Positions 1 to 11,404 of a DNA stretch of 64,000 bases are shown here, piece by piece. Positions within the stretch are counted from its first letter, which is position 1; each line of letters begins with the position of its first letter. Origin of the DNA: Azadirachta indica (Eukaryota; Streptophyta; Magnoliopsida; Sapindales; Meliaceae); assembly GCA_022749755.1 (NCBI GenBank), contig JAGQDM010000070.1, positions 3,408,344 through 3,472,343 on the forward strand, given 5' to 3'. Position numbers and translations under genes: made by a program. Under the pieces are notes generated by a model. The model was not told the origin of the DNA, did no database searches, and saw nothing but the letters and a program-made list of their open reading frames with translations.

Positions 1-2558
1 ATGTCCCTTTCCGCTTCTCTTTCAGCAACTTCCCTCATTGGGATTGGTCAAGCTCCTTCACTTATTGCTCGATCCGATCCGGAACCTATTGGGATAGCAC
101 CTTTTCTTCCTATTATTAGATCTTCTTGCCCGTTAAGTTCCTATCCTGGTAGTCTAGTTGTAGTTTTTTTGCGGGTTTAATAACAGAATCTGGAGAAGCT
201 TTACAAAGTGGGTAGGTTCCTAGCTCAACAGAGGAAGGATCCCCAACAGAAGGTAGCTTTCCCAAGGGAACTCACTCTACTTAAAGGTAAAGGTTTTTGA
301 GGTACTTACTCAAGTATGGGAGGGAAGATTACTCTACAAACTAAGACGGAGAGGGGACCCGGGGGAACACGTTAAGTTGCCAGTTCCGATCGAAGGAATA
401 GGGGACAAGGTGCTCGACCAACTAATCAGTATTGGGGAAAACGAATCTAGCTATTAGCGTCAGGTAGATTGCTTTCAAGCTACTCGGCTAACTAGGATCG
501 GAGTGGAATTAAGACTCTCCTCTCTCCGTTTAACTGTGAACTGACTTAGCCCTTCACTTCTTTCTTTCCCTCACATCAAGGAGAGCATTCTTCAAGACAT
601 TTGAGAAGCATCCTTTCTTCCTTGTTCTTTGGAAGGGAATCCACTTCTCCTCCTGCCGAAGACTGAAGAGTAAACCTTGCATTCATTCTCTAAGGATTAA
701 CAAGGTTAGTAATAGGCTCGACTGCAAGGAGAGAAGGAAGCAGCTTGACTTTCACGACTATCAGGGCACCTACTGAACTAGATGCAACTCAAAAGAAAGC
801 TCCAACTCTATCTAGTGAAGGTTTAGGCTTTCTTTGCCTCGGACAAGTTTGCTTTCCTTGCGTCTCTTACTTCTGCTTCTGCTAGGTGAAGAAGCTATGA
901 GACTATTGTTAGGCTTATTCGAGCCAGTCTAGTAGGCATCGCTTTCTATCGGAACCGTTAGCCTCGCCCCATTAAAAAAGCTATCAATCTGATTCCCGAA
1001 GTCAAAGTCAAGCTTCCCCACCTGGCAAGAGTGAAACTCTCTCCTTGACGTATTGATGGTTCCATCCTCTCTTAGTCTTGGCTCTGCCTCGTACTACTTC
1101 GCTCCTAACTACCTAAGGCCGAGCTAAGTGCCCTCCTTTCCATCTCCGTCTTAGTAGAGCTTCCACCTCCTTTCAGTTGAAAAGCCAGTTCTTCCGAGCG
1201 TCCAGTCTTATGAATCTTAATTGTCACTTCTTTATGACTTCTTGTATGAACAAAGCAAAGTGGAAAAAGCCTTTTTGAACTAGCCAAGGAAGGAAAGGAA
1301 AGCGGGAAAGGTCCGATACAAAGGAAAGGGTTGCGAGGCTTAACGATTTAGAATATAGCTGTTGAGGTGGCACTTGTTCCCCCGGGGCGGGGGTATATGC
1401 CCGTAGCTTTCTTCTGTCACTTCTTTCAGATCAATGAAGTTGAAAAGTAATAGAGTAAGGGACCAAGGTTTACAAAGCTGTCACTCCAAGAACTCGAAGT
1501 CAAGCATCTTCGGGAATATCCAGATTAGTCTGAAACTAGAGAAAGGATAGGAATCTCCTTTGCAGAGTTTTCTTCTCCAGCTGCTGCCTAATCAGTCGTG
1601 GGAGCCGGGAAGTTTTTTAATAAGTTATAGATAGGTGGTCAATGGATCGACCGAAAGCGAATGATGGTACCCAGACAGGACAACTAAACTCTTATCCCCA
1701 CCAGCATATGATATACTTGATGGTACGGCAAAGTAAAGAGAGGTTCATTCGGAGCGTAGTTAGCCCGATCATAAAGTGCAAGTGCTTTGCCCGACCTCGA
1801 CGTTCATCTTTTATAGGCTAAATAAGAAAGCTGCTCTGTTCCTTCCGTTGCCCAGCCCTTGTATCTTTATGGGTTTTCTTCGCCAGAGTCAGTCTTCCTT
1901 TAGTTTGGCCCAGTATAAGGAAAGGAAGGGATTTTATCAGCACTAATGCTGCAAATCATTGTACATTCTAAGTGGATCGGCATTCCCATTGGGCGGGGAA
2001 GCAAGCAGGTGTTTCACCAACACAATCAGACAGATAACCAACCGTTAGTGCCACTTGCTCCTACTGTCAAGGGATAAAGTAGACAGTGAAACTTTACCAG
2101 AACACCTTTCACTGGTCGGTTGGGCATGATGACGAAGCGTTGGCAGAAAAGCACAGAGCAAGACGTCAGCTTAGAAGTGAACATGTAACCGTCAATAAGA
2201 TAATCCCACCCAAGAATTCATAAAAAGCAAGTCATTCGGTTCATTCATGTCGGGGCGGAAGCAAGCGCGACGAGCGAGCGAGCTGTTTTTAAACTGTCAG
2301 TTTTGGTTTTGGCATATCATATAAAGTACTATACTAGTGCAATCGATCATCAATTCAAGCCTGTAAGGAAAGCGTTCGGGCAAGTGAGAGTGCCCATGGA
2401 CATGACATGGCTTTGGTTGTTATCACTGCAACTAATGAAGAAGTCTTAAATGCCTCCGTACAGTACAAAAGACTGACAAGACCACCTGCTTCTTTGAATT
2501 CAAAATCTTAAGCTTCAGCGGAAATCTGCTGATCATGTCATGAATGTCTTATCGTAGA
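1..2558. other. Intergenic spacer
   Basis: No gene is recognised here. The frame from position 1 to 180 on the plus strand is open (59 codons, ATG at base 1), but it resembles no known family and could be chance. The rest is mixed pyrimidine- and purine-rich spacer, typical of plant mitochondrial DNA. Confidence 0.5.
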
Positions 2559-2723
2559 TTATGCGTAAGCCCTTAGCTTAGCACGTTCGTAACCTGTGAG
2601 CAGCCAGCGGATGGCTTCCGCGTTGAGCCATTGGTTGGCACTGATCTCGTATTGGATTCTTTCCCTTACCGATGCTCCCTCCGTCTTGATTGACAGGTCA
2701 CCTCCTTTTGCTGCCTGCACTGA
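2559..2723 (-). pseudogene. Coding-like fragment, 54 codons, unrecognised
   Basis: The minus strand is open from 2723 down to a TAA at 2559-2561, with no ATG near its start. The translation has the balanced composition of a real protein and ends in a helical-looking stretch (YEISANQWLNAEAIRWLLTG). The pattern WL..AE....LL..Y loosely recalls the CG-1 DNA-binding domain of CAMTA factors, but it is too short to assign. A 3' exon of a nuclear gene is possible. Chance is also possible. Confidence 0.25.
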
Positions 2724-2878
2724 TCACTAGATATTGCCAGGGAGGGTTTAAAAAAGTGTCTGACACTAACCGTATGCCCGGTTGACACATACTAGGTAGG
2801 GGTTGAACTCCCAATATCCATACTCCTCATATCCGGTGCCCGCCTCGCCTCGCCTGAAACAAACTCCTTGGCCATTCA

Positions 2879-3190
2879 TTAGTAATATTCCCCCTCGCTG
2901 GTTTGCCTTTGCCTTTCGTGGTTGGTGACAAGAAGGGATTTTTTACTTGACTCGCCAGACCAAGAAAGAGATTCACGAATACCAACCATCACTGGAGGAG
3001 CAGTTCACATGGCAACATCTCCTTGAATTGCTGTGATGATTTCAAACCTTTTTTTCATTTGTCGGAGATCTGATCTAACTACGAACTCTTTATCAAATCC
3101 ATCTGCCCACGGTATGTCATCTGCCCCATCCCTTCCCGTACCAATTGAATTGGCTTGATCGATCCGGGAGAGGTTCGGTAATAAGAGCAT
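2879..3190 (-). pseudogene. Coding-like fragment with one internal TGA, unrecognised
   Basis: One minus-strand frame runs from the ATG at 3190 to a TAA at 2879-2881, interrupted only by a TGA at 3005-3007. The N-terminal part is charged (it includes DIPWADGFDKEFVVRSDL) and the part after the TGA is Ser/Lys/Arg rich. I do not recognise it. Its closeness to the fragment at 2559-2723 on the same strand suggests one decayed nuclear or mobile source, but nothing proves this. Confidence 0.25.
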
Positions 3191-5120
3191 ATGGCATATT
3201 TCAACAAATGGAGAGAAAGAAGTTTAGTTTGTGCTAGTAGTGCTTTTTCATACGATAGTGATTCTTATTCTAAGAACAAGCACTCTCATATGAGAAATCA
3301 CTAGTCTTCCTCTTCCTCCTCCTATTCCTCTTCTTAAAACCTCCTCAGATGTGCGAGCCTGCTTATGCTGATGCTGCCTTTGATGGTGACCCGGCTCAGC
3401 CTCGCTACACAAAAAGGTAAAGGGTTCAGATGAGAGTAATTGAGTGTATGCCGTCCCGGTTAGTGTCAGTCTAGCATAGGTTAATTCCTCGTAAGAAGAG
3501 GTTTCTCCTTCACTGTCTAGCTAGTCTTATTGGATTGAACCTGTAGCTCTATCCATCTCAGCTACCTACCTGCACTACCTGCCTGCCCTACCTGCCATAC
3601 CTGACAGTCCCTATCTGTCCTTCTTTAGCTCATGAGATAGATCCCGAACCTGTGAGTATGAAGTGAAACAAGCTAGCCTTTTCTCTTTTTGGCAGAGGCA
3701 TAGCACCCGAACTCTCTGCTCGATATCGTGAAGCTTTCGGCACCTTACTTCTCTTTTCTTTGTGAGAGCTCTTAGGGAGCTATGAGAGCGAGGAAGCAGA
3801 GATAGCTATTAGGGAGCTATGAATGAGGGAGGGAGCACTATTCTATTAGGGAGAAAAAGTCCGAATTTGCATATAGAAATGAGGCGCATTGAGCGAGCAG
3901 TGAAGCCCCTCTCTTCATTTAGTCAATTTGTGCAGTCTTTTGACGTGAGAGTCGAAATTCTCTTTTTGTTCCGTTGGTCGATCGTTCTCTTCATTCGATC
4001 ACTCTCCGCTTCAAAGATAGGGCGCTTTTCTTGGCTATCGTTGATAAAGGGAAGGGCTAGGTCCGCCCCGTCCGTCCCAAATGAAGGATCATAGGATCCC
4101 AACTCTCTTTATAATGCTCTTTTTTTCTACTAAGGTAAGGGCCGTGTTTGCGCACCTAGCGCGCATTGAGCGTGGATGGCGGGCGGGCTTGGTGGGCGGA
4201 CAAGGCTCGTATTGTAGAATTACATTATCCTCCCTCACGGAGAAGCGCTCCGGGCAGCCGGGTGTTCTAGCCCCGGTAAATAAGGATTCCCCCTAACTCA
4301 CCAGCTTTCTGTTGCGCGATAGCGCGTGGAGGACAGTTTTGCGGCTGCGGCGCCTGCTCTACCCGCGTCTTTTTATTTATTACTGTTCTCGAACATTTTC
4401 CGTCTTAAGCTCTATTTGGTTCTCTGTCGGTTTCCAAAACACCTTTTCCTGGTTCCGGTCATAAAGGGCTTGAAACCGCAACTGCCCTTGATAACAGGGC
4501 GGGCAAACTCTGTTCCGTGAGCGGAGGGTGGGAAATGACAAAGCCTTAAGCATTTGAATCTGTATCACTATCTCCACCCACAGAGGAATAAGCAGACACA
4601 ACAAGATATCCTGATCTCTCATCGACTAAATCAGTCGAATCCGCAGTCTCGGCCGAACCGACGACACATCAAGTTTACCCCGAACCAAGGGATCCTGTTG
4701 ACCCTGAACCAGTAGTTTCCAGTTTTTCCTGAAGCAGCGGATATAAATATCAAAGAAAAGTACATGAGGCAAGAAAAAAAAAAAATTGAGGCAGAGATAA
4801 GGAAGTCATATTCAATCAAATAAATATTTGTTTTGACTCCTTTTTTTTTTTTTATGTCGATTAGCAAGCAAGACCTAGCAAGGAGTGGAGTGGCTATTCT
4901 AGGTTTCCTTTAGGTTCTTTCTTCCCTTTAGCAAGTAGAGCCCTTCCCCTTCAAGTAGAGCTAGTCTAAAAGTAGAGTTTCTAGGCCTAGAAAAACAATC
5001 CTCACTCCAGAGCTAGTGCTTTTTAGCTAGGGCTAACAGAATCGTTCAGTAGGATTGTCGATTATCAACAACTATAAAATAGTAGCTGTGAAGGCTCTCT
5101 TTGAAGCTCGTTGCTCACTG
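3191..5120. other. Intergenic spacer
   Basis: No recognisable gene. Short open frames at 3819-4296 and 4326-4520 (plus) have Ser/Arg/Leu-rich translations with no family resemblance. The phrase gcgcattgagcg occurs at about 3886 and 4160 and again near 45457, so it is a small dispersed repeat. Poly-A and poly-T runs lie near 4774 and 4842. Confidence 0.45.
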
Positions 5121-5124
5121 ACAC

Positions 5125-6260
5125 CTAGCAGGTATGTCTTCAGTAGGTCTCCTCTCTGTCTGATAGATAGATAGTAGGTCTGTCTCTTCTCTTAGTAGGT
5201 CTCTTCTCTTTAGTAGGTTTCTTTTCTCTTTAGTAGGTCTGTAGCTAGAGTAGCTCTAACCCTTTCTTTCTAAAGTAGGTCTACTAGTAGGTCTGTAGAG
5301 TTGCTCACCCTTCTTAAAGTAGTTCTTCTTAGGGCTTTGTATTTTCTCCTTGCGACTTCTTTCTTCTCGACAATAGAGCAGGTCAGCTGTATCACTTTAG
5401 CAAGTGTAACATTTTTATAGCTATATAGCTGTTGTATCACTTGAACTGCAGGTGTATCGCTTTTCTAGTTTTCGTCTGTTGTTGATGATACATCTCACTT
5501 TCATAGCATAGCAGGCATAGCAGTAGTAGTAGCTGTAGCAGGCGCGGTTGTATGGCTTTGTTTGTATAGCTGTTCTATGGCCGTTGTATGGCTTTCCTTT
5601 CGTTTAGTAGTTGTATGACTTTCATAGCACAAGTAGTAGTAGGGATAGGTAGCTACAAGTAGTGCTTGAATGGGAAGAGTTGTTTTAGTTGTTCTTGAAA
5701 GAAGGAGTGCTTGAAACAGAGCTACCCCTTCTTAAGGCAAGAGTGCTTGAAGAGAGAGCTACCCAAAGGAGGAGCTGTATACGCAAGGTCTAAGCTTTAC
5801 ATATAAGTCTTTGTCTCCTCGGTACCCCTTCCCTATTATTCTTCCTCTGTAACAGCTGCCTCGCTAGCGAAGGGTCTTTCAAGCCCTGAGCAAGCTGAGT
5901 GCTTAGCACTGAATTAGTAGCACCACTTGTACCACTTCTACCACTTGCATAGCATATCGGTAGTAGCTACAAGAAACAAGAGCTACAAAAGCAAGAGGTA
6001 CAAAAGGTATGGAATTCTTTCTTTCTGTGCAGTAGCATTAGCAGTGGTAGGGCTGGTTTCTCCCTTCCTTTCATAGCGGTAGTACTACAAAAGAAGAGAG
6101 CTACAAAACAAAAGAGTACACCTAAAGGTAGAGTTACGGAATCTCAGGAGTAGGCATCACAAGACAGAGCTGCCTAAAGAGTAGCACCTCTAGACAGAGC
6201 TAGACAAGAGTACACCTGAAGCAAGAGCTAACTAAACCAAGAAGAGAACCTCAAGAAAGA
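5125..6260. repeat. Field of degenerate short tandem repeats
   Basis: Three sub-blocks can be read by eye. About 5135-5310 repeats the unit agtaggtct with Ctt-rich spacers at irregular spacing. About 5490-5660 repeats units such as ttgtatggctttc and tagcagtagtagta. About 5940-6260 repeats agagctacaaaa and agagtacacct. No long open frame spans the block. It looks like replication-slippage expansion followed by decay in spacer DNA. The exact period needs a tandem-repeat calculation. Confidence 0.6.
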
Positions 6261-7208
6261 GGAGCTAACCATCTAACTAAAGAGTTGCAGTCCGGGGGAG
6301 CGATACGAAGGAATGGATGCACTGTAGCTATGGCGGGCGAGGTTCCTGATCAACGAAAGAAAGCCCGCTCATAACAGAGCTCATGACCTTTGAAAAATAG
6401 GGCATTCGCTCCTCACTCATAACAGAACTCCCCCTGGAAGTGACAGATCTATCACTGTCGGTCACGTGAGCGCCAGACCTGCTAGAGATGGAAGGGCACC
6501 ACTGATTATTTTACGGAACTCGGAGCTTTCCTACGAACAGCGCTCAGGAGCCATCAATAAGAAAGAGGAGCAGCTCGAGCAAGGTAGAGTCTATCAAAGA
6601 ATCATGTTTTAGTCGAGTGGGTCAACCCCCTATACTATTATATAGAGTGGGTAAACCCTACGGAGCTTTCAGTCTCGTGTCTATAAGACCCTACGATCCG
6701 CTCCAGGTAAGATGACCCCAGCTACCACTGATCGAACCCTAGATGGCATTGATCTGAACACCTTGACCTTGGTGGGATAAGATCTAGGGAACCTTAGAAA
6801 GGTCTCCGTTTACATGATCAGTAATATAATGAATGAATCATAGAAAAGATTAAAGAATTAATTAGACTCTTCTGTCCAACAGCGAACCGCGGCCGCTAAA
6901 GGAAGGGCATTGGTTCGCTTTCGTTTGTGGAACGCCCATGCATGAATGAAGTGAGGCTGCCCGACAAGCAGAAGCAACCACTTCGTTCGGAAACTCAATC
7001 AAAAGAAAAGGCGAACACCCGAAGGCCTCTGACTCTTACTACCCAACCGTGTACATTCTACATACGAGATGCTTCCATCACGTCCGGGCCGCCGCCTTCA
7101 GCCGGAGTAAGAGTAAGAGTTGCCCTAAGTCCCATGTCTCGTAGACCCGCGCGCAATCAATATGGAAAGACCCGGCAGATCGTAGCATATGTTCTGCGAG
7201 CAAGCAGG
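6261..7208. other. Intergenic spacer
   Basis: No recognised gene. The plus-strand frame at 6927-7307 (126 codons) is Arg/Ser/Pro rich and its end overlaps the better-supported minus-strand gag remnant, so I do not treat it as a gene. Confidence 0.45.
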
Positions 7209-8137
7209 TCACTCAGTGGTTCGGAGAAGCGAGGTACTAGTAAGGAACAACCACCTTTCGTCGGGCAGGACAGCCAGCCAAGAAGAATCGTCTTTCCCTC
7301 CTATTGAATTCCGATAGTACCGAGAGAGATGGGGGGGCCGGCAGCTGTGCCCTAACTCACTCCTTTGAGTAAGAATTTCCTTTTTCCAATTCCGACAGCG
7401 ATCCGTGGTGTGCCCTCCATTTGGATGGAATTGACAATATACATTCAGGTTCCACCTTGGAGGAAGAGGGTCTGGCAAAGTTAGGAAGAAGTTGAACTAA
7501 GCCTTGCTTGAGCAACCAACATGGGGAGAATCAGGCTCAATGGGAGGCGACGAGGCGTCAACTGTCTGGTTGGCCTCTGATCGCTGCTGCTCCCATTGTT
7601 GTTCCCATAACTATAGGAAGTCCTTCTTTATGCTGTTGCTGCACAGCACAGGCGATGGAGATTGAGATTCAACCGTCCTTGAGGGGCCGGGGAAATAGCG
7701 CTAATTTCATTGCTGGTTTGATTCCCACGGTTCCCGTGCCTGTGGTTTTTCTTGTTTCTGTTCCACTCTTCATCGGATTGGGCGGCCCTTGATCCTAACC
7801 CTCGGAAGGCGCTTCGGCCAGGAGAGGAATCGCAGCTTCTTTGCTTGCAGGAAACCCCCCACTTTCATGAAATATTCCATTCTATTTCCCCTCTTAATTA
7901 AAGACTCGAAGTCCCAATATTCTCCCATCAAGATGTTACTGGCCAACGGGTTGTTCGTCGTCTTGAGGATCATGTCGATCTGGTCACTTTCGTTCACTGG
8001 TTGGAGGCTGTGGCCCTGAATCTCCCCACATAAGCGGGAAACGACTCATCTGGCTTTTGATGCATAATCTCACACTCGTGGCGTGTTGGGGCGACATCGA
8101 TATTGTGACAAAATTGCTTGATGAACAGATCGGCCAT
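7209..8137 (-). mobile_element. Ty3/gypsy retrotransposon gag remnant
   Basis: Read on the minus strand, the block begins near 8137 with MADLFIKQF and continues with a gag-domain pattern (APTRHECEIMHQKPDESF). A stop and frame change follow near 8000, and the next frame (7770-7997) carries NESDQIDMILKTTNNPLA and FESLIKRGNRMEYFMKVGG, the usual tail of the plant retrotransposon gag domain. Further on, at about 7380-7478, comes YCQFHPNGGHTTDRC, like the Cys/His segment before the protease in plant Ty3/gypsy elements. Several stops and shifts interrupt it, so it is a dead nuclear-derived fragment. No LTRs were seen. Confidence 0.7.
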
Positions 8138-8962
8138 CCTATTATTCCCTCTATGCCTAAGCCTACCTACAGAGCTGACCGAAGGGACTAAACTATATTC
8201 TTAATCAATCGGTCGCTCCGCTCCCTTACACTTCCTGCTTACCGGTCCTTAACAAACTCCCTACCAATGGTTTTGATTAGACGGCCCCATATCTCTTTCT
8301 GCGGATTCCCTACCTGCTTGTGGAAGTGGTCGGGCTACCAGGTGGATGCTAAAACTAAAACTCTTTCTTCTCAACTGTGTTCTTTTACACAGAATAACTA
8401 ACCTTTGGAAAGAAAAGCACTCACTGATATCTAACCCCAAATTCCTAAGGGGAAGGTAGACGCGAGTATGCGACAGGAATTTATATCCACCTAAAAATCA
8501 GTTCTTCCAGAACCCGCAGGAGAGTAGGATACATTAGACTCGGGCTGGCGAAATCCATTCGGTCAAGCAAGATAGGACTCGCGTCCACTCTGAACCTATG
8601 GGTCTAACCGGCCCGAGCCTAAGACTCCCTTACCGAGAGAGAGAGACTTACTTTCTAAACTCTCCCACCCTCATAGCGCTCCGCGACTAGGGCACAGTCT
8701 AGAGATAGACTGACCCCTAGCTTACACGTAATCCATACAGTCCCCGCACTGCCAATCTCTGAGGCGCAGACAGACTACAGGTATCAGTCCTTTCATAAAG
8801 ATAAGTACTCGTTGAGATTGAATCTCAACCGCCGAGTCGCGCAGAAGAGTACGCGCGCTAGTATTTCGTTTTTCAGCGCTTCTTTTCAGCCGTAGCGCGC
8901 TAGCGCGCGGGACTTTTGAAGCAGGGCATTCGTCTAGTAAAGGTGAAACGTCTTTAGTGTTG
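8138..8962. other. Intergenic spacer with GC-rich palindromes
   Basis: No gene is recognised. Around 8850-8910 there are short GC palindromes (tagcgcgctagcgcgcggg and a nearby acgcgcgctag). Similar gcgctagcgc-type words occur near 41858, 53130-53170 and 57290-57310, suggesting a small dispersed hairpin family. Confidence 0.45.
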
Positions 8963-9654
8963 TTAATACCTCTCTTCCTTCTCCCTTCCGTTAAGGGTCA
9001 AAGAATAACGATATAAGCAGCTATTAGGCCCGGTTAGGTATGAAATTACTAGCTTTCCTAGACGCTTGTGCCAAACACGGAAGTCTTCTTTAGAGGTGGA
9101 AGGATGAGGAACGGATGTAGAAGCTGCATTGCCCAAAACTTTACCAGTATCTAATAAGTCAATTCCTTCTCGTTCACGAGCCAATTCTCATACCGTCCTG
9201 AAAGACACAATAAGAAGGAGCGTAGCCATATACATTGTGAGATTTTCAGAAATGGCTAAAAGAAGGTTTTTATCTAACCCAGGCACATGGAAAACCTTGG
9301 AAAGAGAACCAGAAGGAAGTGAGACTGTTCCTCTTCCTATTCCTTGAAGAGTTTCACCATTAGCAAGGGCAATTGAAAGATTACCGACATCGTTTGAAAG
9401 ATAAGAGAAGTCGTCAGTTGACCCGGCCATGGTTGGCCCTTTTCTTTTGGCGGTGGCTTACTTGCATAGTGACCTTTTGAAACCTCGACGCGGGCACTGC
9501 TAGACGATAGAGATTTCCATTTTGTATAGTCAATTAGTTGTGGGCACTTTGTTCGTCGATCTACAGTAAAGAGATCAATTCTACCTTCCTCAGCTGAGGG
9601 ATCGGGTTCCTCTGGAGGTGCTTCCACGGGTTCAGGAGATATGTTAATATCCAT
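8963..9654 (-). mobile_element. Ty1/copia retrotransposon pol remnant (protease to GAG-pre-integrase)
   Basis: Minus strand. The frame at 9188-9430 contains ALANGETLQGIGRGTV followed by SLSKVFHVPGLDKNLL, the pattern after the active-site Asp of copia proteases. Downstream, the frame at 8963-9184 has AREREGIDLLDTG and FRVWHKRLGKLVISYL, the GAG-pre-integrase pattern, with WHKRLG at the place of the conserved WHRRLGH. Frames change between the two parts, and no integrase catalytic core or LTR is visible. This is a decayed nuclear retroelement fragment. Confidence 0.8.
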
Positions 9655-10736
9655 TTCAAAAGCAGAAGCTTAGGGATCCCTCTTCCTTTCTTCTGGAAGG
9701 CCGTTCTAGGTACGCTTAACGCTAGGTCAACATCCCTCATGACGGACCCATGAAAGGCGCTTAACTCACGGTTTCCCCTAGACAGATTTGAGGAACAAAG
9801 TAGCTTGACCGAGAGGGAGAGAAACTCGAAGCCACTGAAGTGAGGGCGGAAGTTGGGGCTGAGGTCCCTAGTGAAGTTGAAACGGGTACGGGAGGAGTCC
9901 TTCGTTCAAGAGCAGGAAATTTCGTCTCATCAATCGATTCATCTTTTTCAAATCAACTAGGAGAGGTTTTCCACTAAACAGCGGTAAAGTATACAGCTTG
10001 GGTTAAGTTATAGAGTATAAAGAGGACTAGAAAGGTTCTAATCCGTCGTTGGTCTCAAGTCCACCTCCAACGGAACGGATTGCAAGGTTGAAGTCCCGCT
10101 TTTGGCAAAGCTAACCCTTTGACTCCTTCAGGCAATGCCAGGCTAGGTAAAAACCGCTGCTTCGAGTTACTCGAGCCTCAGCTCTGAGAACAGGGGCATG
10201 CCAGCTTGTTGATGCACCTAGGCGGACAGCAAGCAAACAAGCTCAAAGGCCATTTGCGGGAATTTCACACGGCTTAAACCTCCCTCATGTACAATCTACA
10301 TTGTAATCAAATAATTTCATTCACAAGCTTGCCAGATTGCCAGAAGGTTTATAGACTCGCTTATGTATATGCCTCGCATTGTCAACAGCCAGGAAAACAT
10401 GCTTAAATGCCAATTATTGAGATTCATCGTTTATGAGACTGTACAGCGGCTTGAATTTTGACAACTTCATTCGAGTTTCTGCCTTTGAACACTCTTTCCT
10501 TTGATGAATTCTTTTTGATGCAAGGGGATAGTCATACTCATTTCTTGCAGAATTAGCCAACAGTAGAACAGTTATTAGATCCGTCATTCTTATCTGCAAC
10601 TTTCTACTCATTAGCCAGTATGCTGATGCACATCAAGAGACTGATTAACCGTTTCGCTTTCCCTCTACCATCTTGCATCTGACAGAGGGACCAGTCATTT
10701 GCATCAGCCATTAGATTCTTGTCCAGTTATGCTATT
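9655..10736. other. Intergenic spacer, possibly including helicase 3' flank
   Basis: No gene is recognised. The part next to 10737 (down to about 10400) lies 3' of the helicase stop codon and could be its former 3' untranslated region. I see nothing that proves this. Confidence 0.4.
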
Positions 10737-11285
10737 TTAACCCATCAGCTCAAAAGCTGATGGCACATCATGCAATGGGTGGCCCTTGAGATTTCTTTCC
10801 ATTATCTTTCGTGCAAGAGAAACTTGCTTGCCAACAACAAATATGAATGCTTTGCCTTTTCCTCCAGCACCTCTGGCAGTTCTTCCAACACGCCGCACAT
10901 ATTCACTAGGATCTCGTGGAAAATCAACAGCACGACATGATCCACACCAGCAAAGTCAATTCCACGTGATGCTCTGCCACAAGTTTAAGAAGAAAGTAGT
11001 GTTATTATATCATGACTTCCAGCTATAGACCAATAATTAATTAGAAATTACATATAGGTGATCCGAGCATATCTCAGAACATAAATAGAAATTATGTAAA
11101 CCACAATACCTATCAGTGCAAACCAAAAACCGACATTCTTCTTTGGACCGTGGACTAGTGAACTCCTTCATATTTGCCAGCCTTGACTCTTGTTCAAGAG
11201 CAGCATGAAATGGTAGAATTCGCATATGAGTTCCTCTTCTATCAAAACGTTTCAAAATATTCTCAACTTTTCTGCACGTCTCAAT
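10737..11285 (-). pseudogene. Nuclear DEAD-box RNA helicase fragment, last two exons
   Basis: On the minus strand, exon A (11285 to 11110) encodes IETCRKVENILKRF through FHAALEQE to FLVCTDR, the helicase C-terminal domain (motifs IV and V). A GT-AG intron follows (11109 to 10974, gtattg...ggcag, phase 2). Exon B (10973 to 10737) starts with ASRGIDF, completing motif V, then carries the motif VI region and ends in a TAA at 10737-10739. Exon A is preceded by ttgcaatttgcag, a 3' splice site, so another intron ran into the N gap. Exon B has a 1-nt deletion in VVLFDF, so the frame is broken before motif VI. It most resembles plant organelle-targeted RH39/RH50-type helicases (recognised from memory). 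Its retained introns show transfer from the nucleus as DNA. Confidence 0.85.
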
Positions 11286-11304
11286 CTGCAAATTGCAAAG
11301 TCAA

Positions 11305-11404
11305 NNNNNNNNNNNNNNNNNNNNNNNNNNNNNNNNNNNNNNNNNNNNNNNNNNNNNNNNNNNNNNNNNNNNNNNNNNNNNNNNNNNNNNNNNNNNNNNN
11401 NNNN
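11305..11404. other. Assembly gap (100 Ns)
   Basis: Exactly 100 N characters. The round length suggests a placeholder gap of unknown true size. It falls upstream of the helicase exon, inside what should be an intron, so sequence on the two sides may not be contiguous in the organism. Confidence 0.98.
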
